Positions 51,834 to 60,016 of a stretch of 64,000 nt of DNA are shown piece after piece (the first letter of the stretch is position 1; every line of letters starts with the position of its first letter). A program made the position numbers and the translations under genes. Source of the DNA: Parvularcula sp. BBD 1991-13 (GTDB lineage: Bacteria; Pseudomonadota; Alphaproteobacteria; Caulobacterales; Parvularculaceae); NCBI GenBank assembly GCA_001657385.1, contig LYSZ01000007.1, positions 1 to 64,000 of the forward strand, in the 5' to 3' direction. Below the pieces are notes generated by a model that was given only the letters and a program-made list of their open reading frames with translations, had not been told where the DNA came from and ran no database searches.

Positions 51834-53209
51834 GCCACCATCGCTGTCGTCATATCGTCTTTGGATAGGATTTGTAGAACTTGGCGTGCGTCGTCGCCGG
51901 CGGTTCTGGTGGCGCCACAGGACGGCCCCTCCTCCGCCTCCGGCAAGGCGTCAACAGGCCTGACCCTCACGGTTGTTAGTCCGATGGATTTCGCCGCAGT
52001 AAGGATTCGAGGCCAGAATTCAGTTTCAATGCGTTCGGCGATTACGTGGGACGTTGTTTCTATCAGCAGCGCCTCTCCTTGGTGTCGGAAAGCGACCTTA
52101 GCCGGGTTAAACCAACTCGAATATTTCGCTACCGTAATGGTTTTTAGAAGCGCATTCGCCACCATCTGTCCGAAGCGTGATTTTGGAAGATCAACCCTTA
52201 CCGGCGGCGGATTCAATGCGCGTATGCGACTAAGGTTAGTCGTAAGATCGATCTCTGCTGATGATGTCACGAGCTTTCCGAAATACTTGTGCGGGCAACG
52301 AATCTTCGGATCCTCAATGCAGACCACAATGAATTCGAAGACGCGAATGCCATATTTCTGAGCGGCCCAGCGTAGCGTATGACCGAGATTGGTTCCGGCG
52401 CTGTTGGGAAACAATTCCGGGAGCGCGACGTATAGGCGTCGAACGGCCTCACCGGGTGTAATGGTTTTTTCCTCGCCGAGCAGCGATTTTCGAAGCTTAG
52501 GCGATATGGCAAGGGCTTCCTGAATGATTTCTCTATCACGGTCTTCGGTTTTCGGTGACGTGACATCGGAAGCGATGTGATCAATTTCGCCGTTCGGGCT
52601 TCCTTTTTCTACAACTAAATCCAAACAGGACTCAGTTTGATTCAAGGTACTGTTTTGGTGCGCGGATCCGCGCGCCCAGGTGCGCATATCTGGGTCGCTA
52701 TTCTGGTCAGGTGTACGACGCAATTTCTCGCGTTCGGTCGCGCGTTTCTTGTCGGCTGCTTCTATGTCTCGGATTATTCCCGGCGCAGCAAGGAGGAACG
52801 GGGCAAGATTGATCGCTTCTTCCCGAAGAGGTTGGTTCAGCTCATTGTATCGACGATCGATGTATTTTTTTGTTTCGAGTTCCAGCTTGTACCGACGAAT
52901 GGTGCCCTCAACCACGCCTAGTCTGTCTGCGCAAAGCGCAGCCCCCGGCCAAACGCAGGTCTTGCCTTCCGCAAGTTTTCGCACGTCGAGGCGCGTTGTT
53001 AAAAAGTGCAAAAGCCGAAAAGCGCCATGGGACAGCTTTTCGGTTTTTCCCACGCCGATCCCCGAGAGAGCTCGATCGATATCAAGGCGCGTTAATGGCG
53101 CTGGTTTGAAATGCTCGGAAAGCGCGGAAAGCATCGGGTAATCTGGCGATCGCTTCGCCCTCCCCGTCGGCTTCGGTTTTGTCTCGTCGTTTGGGCAAGA
53201 TTTATCCAT
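51830..53209 (-). CDS. repC: Plasmid replication initiator, RepC type
   Basis: The 459-residue protein matches RepC of repABC-like alphaproteobacterial plasmids: GAFRLLHFLTTRLDVRKLAE, CVWPGAALCADRLGVVEGTI (winged-helix N-terminal domain), ELNQPLREEAINLAPFLLAA, and a C-terminal domain with the GVVEG and ARAI-like features diverged. RepC binds the origin, which in these plasmids lies inside repC. Here repC is divergent from parAB rather than the third gene of one operon. A probable antisense RNA lies in its leader. Confidence 0.85.
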   Translation of the reverse strand: MDKSCPNDETKPKPTGRAKRSPDYPMLSALSEHFKPAPLTRLDIDRALSGIGVGKTEKLSHGAFRLLHFLTTRLDVRKLAEGKTCVWPGAALCADRLGVVEGTIRRYKLELETKKYIDRRYNELNQPLREEAINLAPFLLAAPGIIRDIEAADKKRATEREKLRRTPDQNSDPDMRTWARGSAHQNSTLNQTESCLDLVVEKGSPNGEIDHIASDVTSPKTEDRDREIIQEALAISPKLRKSLLGEEKTITPGEAVRRLYVALPELFPNSAGTNLGHTLRWAAQKYGIRVFEFIVVCIEDPKIRCPHKYFGKLVTSSAEIDLTTNLSRIRALNPPPVRVDLPKSRFGQMVANALLKTITVAKYSSWFNPAKVAFRHQGEALLIETTSHVIAERIETEFWPRILTAAKSIGLTTVRVRPVDALPEAEEGPSCGATRTAGDDARQVLQILSKDDMTTAMVA

Positions 53210-53281
53210 GATCGCAATCCCGTTTTTTGGATGCGAGGCAAAAAAAGGCGCAAAAAACCTTTCGCGAGAATCGCGTCGGTC

Positions 53282-53310
53282 TTGCTTAGGTTGTCGGGAT
53301 CATGTACGAA
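53282..53310 (+). promoter_or_regulatory. Candidate promoter of the repC antisense RNA
   Basis: TTGCTT (53282-53287) and TACGAA (53305-53310) are spaced 17 nt and point right, opposite to repC. The -10 is weak. Confidence 0.4.
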
Positions 53311-53316
53311 TTTCGG

Positions 53317-53395
53317 TGTGAAGATATTCGGACGGTCCAGTTGGCGCTGGGCTGACCCCTCGAAAAGCCCCGGCCCTGCCGGGGTTTTTATTTTG
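53317..53395 (+). ncRNA. Probable antisense RNA controlling repC
   Basis: A strong rho-independent terminator at 53363-53395 stands in the repC leader on the strand opposite repC, with no gene to end. In repABC plasmids a 50-80-nt counter-transcribed RNA made just ahead of repC limits RepC synthesis and sets incompatibility. The size from the candidate promoter to the terminator (about 75-80 nt) fits. Its 5' end is inferred. Confidence 0.62.
53363..53395 (+). terminator. Rho-independent terminator
   Basis: CCCCGGC and GCCGGGG pair around CCT, flanked by AAAAG and TTTTTATTTT. This is the clearest intrinsic terminator in the window. Confidence 0.85.
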
Positions 53396-53510
53396 CCTCT
53401 AAATTATATTCCTATCAGCAGCTCGTGGGCGCTGCTTATGTGCCCTTGTTTCCTAACGCGCTGAAGATTTCGCCGATTCTATTCGGAAAGGAACCGTTAA
53501 CCCCTTCGAT

Positions 53511-53561
53511 CAGTAATCTTGCAAATTCAGCGCAATCGCGGCAAAAATTGCAAGATTACTG
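53511..53561. repeat. 14-bp perfect inverted repeat ahead of parA
   Basis: CAGTAATCTTGCAA and TTGCAAGATTACTG are exact inverted copies 23 bp apart, ending 37 bp before the parA start. They are probable binding sites for the ParA or ParB protein (operator or centromere). No copy of the usual repABC parS consensus was noticed. Confidence 0.6.
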
Positions 53562-53570
53562 GTTAATGAC

Positions 53571-53580
53571 TGGTTAACCA
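53571..53580. promoter_or_regulatory. 10-bp palindrome before parA
   Basis: TGGTTAACCA is an exact palindrome 17 bp before the parA ATG, next to a related GGTTAA half-site. It could be an operator for parAB autoregulation. Confidence 0.5.
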
Positions 53581-53597
53581 TCGTTTTGGAGAGATCA

Positions 53598-54818
53598 ATG
53601 GAAAATCGTGACAACACTCCAAATTACGAATCGGACGCGTGGCACACGATCTCTGAGCTTGAAGAGTTGCTATCGGGCTTGGTGGCGGCGCTTCAGGAAG
53701 ATTCGGATGTGGATAAAAGGATCGATAACTTTCGATTCAAAATTGGGCAGGCGGCTGAGATGGTTGGCCGAGAACCCCAGACCATTCGCGATTGTGAGAG
53801 GGAAGGGAAGCTGCCAAAGGCTGACCTGGATGATCATGGGCGCCGGCGAGGATACACCCTTGCCCAAGTCAATCAGATGCGGCGCTATTTCAAAACAACG
53901 CCTTGGCGCAAAGACGGCGACCCGCCAGCGATCGTTGCTGTTCAGAACCTCAAAGGCGGCGTAGCTAAAACCACGCTTGCTTGCCATGCGGCTCAGTTCT
54001 TTGCGCTCAAAGGTTATCGGACGCTTCTAGTTGACTGTGATGCTCAAGGGTCATCAACCAGTCTGTTCGGTTACAATCCAGATTTTGACATTTCTGGGCA
54101 GGAAACCGTTTATCCATACCTAATCGGTGACGGAAAAGATTCATTGCACTATGCCGTACGAAAAACCCATTTCGACCAACTGCATCTGATTCCTGCTAAT
54201 CTTGAACTCCAAAGCGTTGAAAACGCTTTTATGGGGTTGGATAGCCGTGAACGCTTGGAGGCATTTTACCGGCTAAGACACGGGTTGACGGAGCTCTCGA
54301 GCAGTTACGACATCGTACTGCTGGACCCTCCTCCCAGCGCAAACTTGATGATGGTTAGTGTGGTTATGGCGGCGAACGCGGTCGCGATTCCAGTTGAGCC
54401 AGAAAACATTTGCCTAAGTTCGACTTCGAGCTTTCTTGTGATTTTACGAGACATGATCGAAGCAAGTGAGCGTTGGGGCCAACCGCTAAGTTACTCGTTT
54501 GCAAAGTTCATTTTCACAAAGGTTCGTCCGACGATCCGCCGCGGCGGCGAAGAGGTAGACACCTCTCAATCGGTGCTGCGAAAAGCCGTAGCGGAGGCGT
54601 TAGGGCATCGGGTCTTCGAGCATGCGCTTCTATCCTCGGCCGAATTTGACACGGCGACATCAGAGTTTCGAACCATATTCGAGCACGTAGGTCATAAATC
54701 GAAGACTTACCAACGGTGTTTCAACAACCTAACCGCCGTTCTGGGCGAGCTGGAATCTCATATTCGAGCAAGCTGGCCCTCTCATGAAACGAGACTTCGG
54801 GAACAAGGAAGAGGGTGA
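53598..54818 (+). CDS. parA: Plasmid partition ATPase, RepA/ParA type
   Basis: I choose ATG 53598, with GGAG 6 nt upstream, over TTG 53586. The 406-residue protein has an N-terminal MerR-like helix-turn-helix (IGQAAEMVGREPQTIRDCER, about 49-68) and a deviant Walker A NLKGGVAKTT (117-126), then DCDAQGSST and LLDPPPS. The N-terminal extension and length are those of RepA proteins of repABC plasmids, which drive partition and repress their own operon. It overlaps the region leading into parB. Confidence 0.9.
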   Translation: MENRDNTPNYESDAWHTISELEELLSGLVAALQEDSDVDKRIDNFRFKIGQAAEMVGREPQTIRDCEREGKLPKADLDDHGRRRGYTLAQVNQMRRYFKTTPWRKDGDPPAIVAVQNLKGGVAKTTLACHAAQFFALKGYRTLLVDCDAQGSSTSLFGYNPDFDISGQETVYPYLIGDGKDSLHYAVRKTHFDQLHLIPANLELQSVENAFMGLDSRERLEAFYRLRHGLTELSSSYDIVLLDPPPSANLMMVSVVMAANAVAIPVEPENICLSSTSSFLVILRDMIEASERWGQPLSYSFAKFIFTKVRPTIRRGGEEVDTSQSVLRKAVAEALGHRVFEHALLSSAEFDTATSEFRTIFEHVGHKSKTYQRCFNNLTAVLGELESHIRASWPSHETRLREQGRG

Positions 54819-54825
54819 CGTTATC

Positions 54826-55827
54826 ATGGTGACTGAAGACAAAAAAAACCGTTTCAAAGCTGCGGCGGCGAAAGCGTCTGAGGGGAGAGTAAATCGCAGG
54901 ACCAAGTCGAACTTCCTAGAACATCGCAAAGAGACAATCGATCAGGCGGCGTCCGGTAGAATAAGGAATAAATCAATACGGCGCATAGAACCGGAAAAAT
55001 GCAGAGTTTGGGTAGGGAATGACCGTGAATGGGATCTCCTTGATGAAGAGAAATGCGCAGACTTGATCGAGAGTATTCCAGCGAAGGGGCAGGAATTCCC
55101 AGCGGTCGCTCGAAAACTCCATGACGATCCAGATGGGTACGAAATCGAGATTATTTGCGGCACGAGGCGCCTTTGGACGGTTTCGTATCTGCGAAAAGTG
55201 AAATTAATGAAGGACTTGCTTCTTGAAATTGAAATCCGCGACATCGACGACGAAGAAGCGTACCGAATACAGCACGTAGAAAACTTTGAGCGGGAAGATA
55301 TCAGTGACTTCGAGCGAGCAAGGTCATTTAATAAGGCGCTAAGCAGGTACTATGGAGACAAAATCCTCCTTATGGCCGAACGAATGGGGATGGATAACAG
55401 CACGCTGGGAAAATACCTCAAGCTCGCAGAATGGCCGGACGAGATGATTAATGCTTATCCGTCGGTTGACCAGATCAAGGTATATCATGCTGGGGTGCTT
55501 GCCCCCCTAATGGTACGGAGCGACGCAAAAAAGCGGATAATTGCCACGGCGGGCGAAATCGCTGAACAGCAGGCAAAGGCGAGGGCCGTGGGCGGTGTCT
55601 CGCCGATAGCGGGGCCCGCTGTTTTCAAGCGACTTCGAGAGGCCGGTGAGACTAAGCCTGCTGGTAGAAAGCCGAGCCCCCGCGAAGTTGTGATCAAAGG
55701 ATTTGAAAAACCTGTTACTATCTCCACGAAAGCCAATTCGTATCACATAGTTGTGCCGAAAGCGGGGGTAAAGGATATCGATTCCTTAGTGAAATCTGTA
55801 AAAGGAATTCTTGGCCAAAAAAGGTGA
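54826..55827 (+). CDS. parB: Plasmid partition protein, RepB/ParB type
   Basis: I start at ATG 54826, with AGGAAGAGGG upstream, 7 bp past the parA stop; ATG 54784 would overlap parA. The 334-residue protein has the ParB core (IRRIEPEKCRVW, EIICGTRRLWTVSYL, HVENFEREDISDFERA) and a helix-turn-helix (LLMAERMGMDNSTLGKYLKL). It binds the plasmid centromere and works with ParA. An 18-bp palindrome lies directly after its stop. Confidence 0.9.
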   Translation: MVTEDKKNRFKAAAAKASEGRVNRRTKSNFLEHRKETIDQAASGRIRNKSIRRIEPEKCRVWVGNDREWDLLDEEKCADLIESIPAKGQEFPAVARKLHDDPDGYEIEIICGTRRLWTVSYLRKVKLMKDLLLEIEIRDIDDEEAYRIQHVENFEREDISDFERARSFNKALSRYYGDKILLMAERMGMDNSTLGKYLKLAEWPDEMINAYPSVDQIKVYHAGVLAPLMVRSDAKKRIIATAGEIAEQQAKARAVGGVSPIAGPAVFKRLREAGETKPAGRKPSPREVVIKGFEKPVTISTKANSYHIVVPKAGVKDIDSLVKSVKGILGQKR

Positions 55828-55845
55828 TTTGGAAAATTTTCCAAA
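55828..55845. repeat. 18-bp perfect palindrome after parB, parS candidate
   Basis: TTTGGAAAATTTTCCAAA is an exact 18-bp palindrome starting at the base after the parB stop. Its position and symmetry suit a centromere-like ParB site, though a single copy is fewer than usual. It could also fold as part of a terminator. Confidence 0.55.
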
Positions 55846-55870
55846 AAGCCGTAACCCCCTGAAAAAAAAC

Positions 55871-55890
55871 AATGATTTAGAGAAATCATT
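55871..55890 (+). terminator. Hairpin downstream of parB
   Basis: AATGATTT and AAATCATT pair around AGAG, 44 bp past the parB stop. There is little T-tract, so termination is only probable. Confidence 0.4.
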
Positions 55891-56077
55891 TGTCGGCACG
55901 ACATTCAAGTCGTAGGTTGATCTTCGAGTGCGGCCGAACCTGGTTCCTCGCCGACCGGTTTTCTAGGGCTGGATTGCAGCATCCGCATCCGCGAACTTAG
56001 AAAACCGTTTCCGGGGCCCGCATCCTCTATAGCGAAGTGGGTGTTGGACAAGCCCCCAAGCCCGTATCCGGCAACCG

Positions 56078-56488
56078 TTATCGTGGGCGATCCGTCGAAT
56101 AGCCGAGAGAGCTCCGTACCCAACCATCGCCCCCAAAAAACCATTTTCCGCCGCTTTCAGCGCGCGCTTTTTTAATGGCTGCCACGCTCCAATGCACGGC
56201 CACAACGGCAGCGAAAAACACATTGAAAGCGAGGAATGCCTCGCCGAGAACAACCGCTATTTCGGAGATGGCCGCCTTCGAGGTCATGACGTTCAAAATG
56301 AGCACGGCGATCGGGGCCTGCATGGCCAAAAACGAATTTATCGCGACAAAAACGAGAACGGCCGTATAGGCGTCCATCGAGAGCTTATCCTTCAGTCCAA
56401 GCTTCACGAATGAAGATACAACTGCTTTCATCCCAAAAATCCCGACCAAAACAGCCGCGGTGCAATACAAAACAACAATCAACTTCAT
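56078..56488 (-). CDS. Membrane protein, possible frameshift at its end
   Basis: The 136-residue protein has three to four hydrophobic segments (IVVLYCTAAVLVGIFG, YTAVLVFVAINSFLAM, IAVLILNVM, FLAFNVFFAAVVAVH). Near 56135 the frame ends in a short odd tail, while a -1 frame carries on for 79 more protein-like codons to 55905 (FDGSPTITVAGYGLGGLSN). The change falls at a TTTTTTGGGGG run, so either the gene is shifted or the longer product needs slippage. The ATG has no well-placed ribosome binding site. Confidence 0.55.
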   Translation of the reverse strand: MKLIVVLYCTAAVLVGIFGMKAVVSSFVKLGLKDKLSMDAYTAVLVFVAINSFLAMQAPIAVLILNVMTSKAAISEIAVVLGEAFLAFNVFFAAVVAVHWSVAAIKKARAESGGKWFFGGDGWVRSSLGYSTDRPR

Positions 56489-56845
56489 CTCCGGGGCTGG
56501 GGCCTTGCGGTTATGACGACTAGCGTTCGCGGCGGTTTCACTTCCGTCTCTGCAGCGCTCTTAAAGTGATAAAAGCATCGCCCGCGTCCCGCCGCAACGC
56601 GAATTCAGGACCTCACTAAATTTGTAACGCACCCGAAACGATACCGTCTTACGCCCCCATTTGCTTATCCACACTATCGCGTCTTGTTGCGGGCTTCCGC
56701 CCATAGCCGTCGCGTGTTGGCGCTGCTAGTGTATTCGCTAACAAATCGCCGCTGGTTGACGAACCGTGAGCGCCGTATTTCGCGCGGCGCGCCGGTTACG
56801 CTTGGCAACCTTTGGCCGCAACAAGATCAACCGCACGAGAAAATC
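56489..56845. other. Gap with a DnaA box
   Basis: No gene is convincing. A consensus DnaA box TTATCCACA stands at 56665-56673. No second box or AT-rich unwinding stretch was noticed, so I do not call an origin. Confidence 0.4.
56665..56673 (+). promoter_or_regulatory. Consensus DnaA box
   Basis: TTATCCACA matches the consensus exactly. It may be chance in 64 kb; its place near the partition genes makes it worth noting. Confidence 0.4.
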
Positions 56846-57247
56846 ATGACAGCGCAGTCCTTGGAAGCAACCCTTCGCACAAATGTCGATCGGATTCGCA
56901 ATCACTGGACGACTGCAGGCGTTGTTTCAGCTGGCCTCGCCCTCATTCTCTGGTCCTTCCGAAGGGGGGACGCGATGGGCAGCCCTGAGTCGCTGGCCAT
57001 ACTGTCGTTTACGGCCGCGGGGGTGTTCGCCCTCCTGCAGGTCATCGTTCATGACGTTCTGTATTTCCGACTGCTCGGCCGGGTTCTGGACGGGCCTGCA
57101 TTCCTCCGAGAGGCGTATTTGCAGGCGGATCCGGGCAAACTTGAAAGGCGTCTGGAAACCCTGATCGGGCTACATCGGGCGGGGCAGGCCCTAAGCGGCG
57201 TCATCTTGCTGTTTGGCGGGTTCATGGCGCTCCGCGCGATCGCCTGA
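56846..57247 (+). CDS. Membrane protein of unknown function
   Basis: I start at ATG 56846 (weak GAGA upstream). The 133-residue protein has hydrophobic segments near residues 25-42, 55-78 and 110-130 (VVSAGLALILWSF, AILSFTAAGVFALLQVIVH, ALSGVILLFGGFMAL) and charged loops between. It converges on the winged-helix gene, whose stop is only 2 bp away. Confidence 0.6.
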   Translation: MTAQSLEATLRTNVDRIRNHWTTAGVVSAGLALILWSFRRGDAMGSPESLAILSFTAAGVFALLQVIVHDVLYFRLLGRVLDGPAFLREAYLQADPGKLERRLETLIGLHRAGQALSGVILLFGGFMALRAIA

Positions 57248-57249
57248 CG

Positions 57250-58185
57250 TCATGCGACGGTCACCATTTTACCGCCGGGCAGCGGCATCATGACCGCGTG
57301 GTCGGCGCGTCCCGGCAGGCCGAGGACCGGGTCGTTGGCTGTCCAGACCTGCCAGCTGTCATTGCCGGTGAGTTCTGCGGCGAGGCCGGCGTCTTCGAGC
57401 TGCTTGAGCGCCGAAATCGCCGCTTTTTTTGAAACCCCTAGCGCTTCTTTGAGAGCGTCCTGGCGCAGGGCCGGGCGGCCGGCGAGGACGGGCAGGGCCC
57501 GGATTGCGCCGGCGTCTTTACGCAATTCCGGACCCAGGGTCTCCGCTCCGCGGGCCATGAACGCGGTCGCCGCGTCGAGGACGTCCGTGGTGTCCTCTAG
57601 CGCGTTCGCTAAGCGGCGCAAGGCGCCGATCATCCAGTCGCCGTCGGCGCGCAGGCGCGGGACCGGGAAGGCGAGGGGGAGATGGGCGTCAGGAAACATG
57701 CCCGCGGCATGAAGGATCCGCTGCGCCTCAAGACACGCGGTCTCCTCCGGGTAATGCTTGCGCCGGTATTCCCGGGCGCGCTCCATCGCGGCGATCGGCG
57801 GGGCAACGTCGTCGGTGTTCATGGCGCGCAAGGTCGAGGGCAGGGGTCGCTGCGGGTGGAACGGCGCGAAGTTGCGCCAGGCGCTCAAGGTTTCCTCATA
57901 GGTTTTGGAAATCTGCATGGATGCGCCGAAGTCGATCTTTAATCGGCACCCTTCGGGTTTGGCCTCAAACAGCTTGGCGTAAAGGACGTGGTGGTCGATG
58001 GGCTCGCCCTCGTCGGCGCCCGCGGCGACGGCGCTCCGGTAGGCCAGACGCTCGATCAGATAAGGGCTTGCGGGGTGAGCGGACCAATCGGCGCGGAGGC
58101 GGGTTCCGAGCTGGGCGATCTTTGCGCACAGGATCGCGACGCGGTTCCATTGCCGGTTGGTGAAAGCGGGCGGGTCACACTTCAT
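57250..58185 (-). CDS. Winged-helix protein of unknown function
   Basis: The 311-residue protein is helical with a C-terminal winged helix: LRQDALKEALGVSKKAAIS and ALKQLEDAGLAAELTG (about 245-280), followed by a wing strand (WQVWTANDPVL). The layout recalls DUF1612-like and Fic-associated plasmid proteins with a terminal HTH, but the N-terminal 230 residues match no family I can name. A DNA-binding role is likely. The gene is G+C-rich. A 13-bp inverted repeat lies 45 bp upstream and may be its operator. Confidence 0.62.
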   Translation of the reverse strand: MKCDPPAFTNRQWNRVAILCAKIAQLGTRLRADWSAHPASPYLIERLAYRSAVAAGADEGEPIDHHVLYAKLFEAKPEGCRLKIDFGASMQISKTYEETLSAWRNFAPFHPQRPLPSTLRAMNTDDVAPPIAAMERAREYRRKHYPEETACLEAQRILHAAGMFPDAHLPLAFPVPRLRADGDWMIGALRRLANALEDTTDVLDAATAFMARGAETLGPELRKDAGAIRALPVLAGRPALRQDALKEALGVSKKAAISALKQLEDAGLAAELTGNDSWQVWTANDPVLGLPGRADHAVMMPLPGGKMVTVA

Positions 58186-58229
58186 CCCGTAAAGGTAACT
58201 CTGCTCGAACGATTCGGGAATCCCTTCCT

Positions 58230-58260
58230 AACACGCGATAATCATCCATTATCGCGTGTT
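58230..58260. repeat. 13-bp perfect inverted repeat with 5-bp spacer
   Basis: AACACGCGATAAT and ATTATCGCGTGTT are exact inverted arms around CATCC, between two divergent genes. The geometry is like a tyrosine-recombinase crossover site (loxP has 13-bp arms around 8 bp) and also like an operator for the winged-helix protein next to it. A tyrosine recombinase gene lies 2.5 kb to the right. Confidence 0.6.
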
Positions 58261-58451
58261 TGCAATTTTGACCCAAATCGGTCCAGAAAGGTCCCTGCGG
58301 CCCGCTAAAGCCCTCCGGCCGGGCGGGTTTTCGCTGCGGGGCGACGAAAATGCGGTCGCAGCCGCCGCCGGCGCCGAAATCCGGCGTCCGGAAACGTGTT
58401 GGAGCACGCGAGGGAGGGGATGGCCCCGCCCGTCAGCGCGAGGAGGCGACA

Positions 58452-58652
58452 ATGGCGAAATTTGAGGTCAGGCTGACCCTCTCGGAACATGACGACAGCT
58501 ATTACATTCCCGATTGGTTCAGCGGCGGCGCCGCAACCATCGAGGCGGCGAAGAGCGCGGCGAGCGCAGAAGAGGCGGACAGGATTTTGCTCGACGCTTA
58601 CCTCGGCGCCGACCAGGAGGGCGTCGATGTCGTGTGGGAGATCGTGGCGTGA
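58452..58652 (+). CDS. Small unknown protein
   Basis: AGGAGGCGACA directly precedes ATG. The 66-residue acidic protein starts MAKFEVRLTLSEHDDSYYIP and ends QEGVDVVWEIVA. It heads a rightward run of small genes that reaches the recombinase gene at 60717. Confidence 0.58.
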   Translation: MAKFEVRLTLSEHDDSYYIPDWFSGGAATIEAAKSAASAEEADRILLDAYLGADQEGVDVVWEIVA

Positions 58653-58817
58653 CGCGAGACCATTGCGGCTTGGCCGGCCGGCATCGGTTTGGCGCCGCGT
58701 CGGTTGCAGCAAGGCGCGAAACCGCCGGCTGCAAAAGCGAAAGTTGCTTGGCCCAGAATATGGTCTTCGGCGCGAAAAAAGGTGACATTGAAAGCGTCAC
58801 GGACGGAATGAAAAACG

Positions 58818-59213
58818 ATGCTTGAAAAACCGCCGATCGGGGATCCTTGTAACGCATGCGGTTTGTGCTGCCGCCGCCAGGTCTGCGCCACAGGATCATT
58901 CACCATGGGACTTGTGAAAGAATACGGCGATCGTGCGCCGGGTCCGTGTCCGGCGTTGATTGAACATGAAGACGGACGCGCAGAGTGCGGCATGGTGATC
59001 CGACCAAAGGACTACGCTCGCGGTCGAGGGGGCGCCCATGATTTGCGCGCCGCTGTCAAACTTCTCATTGGCGCAGGGGCCGGCTGCGATGAAATCGGCG
59101 ATGAAGATCCGGCGACCGCCGACGCCAAGCTGAAGGAAATGCAGGAAGCGTACCTCGTCAAACACGGAGAAGAGGCGCTCCGAGCCGCAGCGGCCAAATG
59201 GTATGCGGTGTGA
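58818..59213 (+). CDS. Cysteine-cluster protein (YkgJ-like CxxCxxCC)
   Basis: The 131-residue protein begins with PCNACGLCCRRQVCATGSF, a CxxCxxCC cluster like YkgJ/UPF0153 zinc- or iron-chelating proteins, and a later ECGM cysteine. The C-terminal half is helical. Metal binding is likely; the role is unknown. It belongs to the run of small genes at 58.4-60.7 kb. Confidence 0.7.
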   Translation: MLEKPPIGDPCNACGLCCRRQVCATGSFTMGLVKEYGDRAPGPCPALIEHEDGRAECGMVIRPKDYARGRGGAHDLRAAVKLLIGAGAGCDEIGDEDPATADAKLKEMQEAYLVKHGEEALRAAAAKWYAV

Positions 59214-59293
59214 CCAATCCTGAAGATGACTAAGGGGTCGAGGCCCTGCATTCCAACCCGGCGGCGGCGAAAGCGGTTAGGAGAAGATCGTCG

Positions 59294-59653
59294 ATGAGTG
59301 AAACTGAGAGAAAATCGAACTCCCAACTTTGGTTCCTGCTGGGTTTGTTCGGCGCTGACGGCGGTTGCGGCGCAACCGACGACAGCAACGTCGCGGCGGA
59401 TCGAGCTTGGCAAACCGCGGCGGCCGTTGACCTTATGCTGCGGGGCTTCCAGTCGCATGGTCTTTTAAAGGGTGATTACGGGCGGACGAATGCCGATAGA
59501 GCTTATCTTCGACGTCTCCAAGAGGTGATCGACCGTAGAAGGATGAAGGCGCCGCCGCTCGCCCCGTTGCGTATGTTGAGCCGCGAAAACGTGATGGATC
59601 ATGTTTTCGTCGATGACGGTACGAATTTGCTTACGGCGCTCAATTCTAACTAA
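59294..59653 (+). CDS. Unknown 119-residue protein
   Basis: AGGAGAAGATCGTCG precedes ATG. The product starts MSETERKSNSQLWFLLGLFG, has a glycine/cysteine-rich turn (GADGGCGATDDSN), and a helical, Arg-rich second half. No family is recognised. Confidence 0.6.
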   Translation: MSETERKSNSQLWFLLGLFGADGGCGATDDSNVAADRAWQTAAAVDLMLRGFQSHGLLKGDYGRTNADRAYLRRLQEVIDRRRMKAPPLAPLRMLSRENVMDHVFVDDGTNLLTALNSN

Positions 59654-59731
59654 TGCAGATGGGTCATCGAGACGGTGGATTAAGGCCGATCTGCGGACGT
59701 GATTTCCGATTGAGTGCGACAGGAAACGCAC

Positions 59732-60013
59732 ATGTCCTATATTCTTAGGTTTTTTCTTGCAGTCTGGGCGTTATTCGCGCCGATCTACTTATTGTTGCTT
59801 TGGGTGAACGTTGAGTTTCTCGATTCGAACGAGGTGTTTTCGATCTTGACGTTGGTCGGTTTGCTGACATTGGCCTTATCCGCTTTTCGCGGCTTGGAAA
59901 AGTTTCAGACAAGAATCGGCGAAGAGGGCGTCGCCGCAGAAATGAAGTCGCCGACCCGGGCGATCTATTTTGTCTTCAAATCGGCCTTATGGCCGCTGTT
60001 CCTGAAAGGGTAG
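59732..60013 (+). CDS. Small membrane protein
   Basis: AGGAAACGCAC precedes ATG 59732. The 93-residue protein has two hydrophobic segments (residues 4-26 and 35-52; FFLAVWALFAPIYLLLLW and SILTLVGLLTLALSAF), then a charged loop and a hydrophobic end. Likely a membrane protein; function unknown. Confidence 0.62.
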   Translation: MSYILRFFLAVWALFAPIYLLLLWVNVEFLDSNEVFSILTLVGLLTLALSAFRGLEKFQTRIGEEGVAAEMKSPTRAIYFVFKSALWPLFLKG

Positions 60014-60016
60014 GGG

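Noticed and set aside
53210-55910. Classical repABC parS (GTTNNNNGCNNNNAAC type)
   Set aside because: I saw no copy in the module; the palindromes noted are of different sequence.
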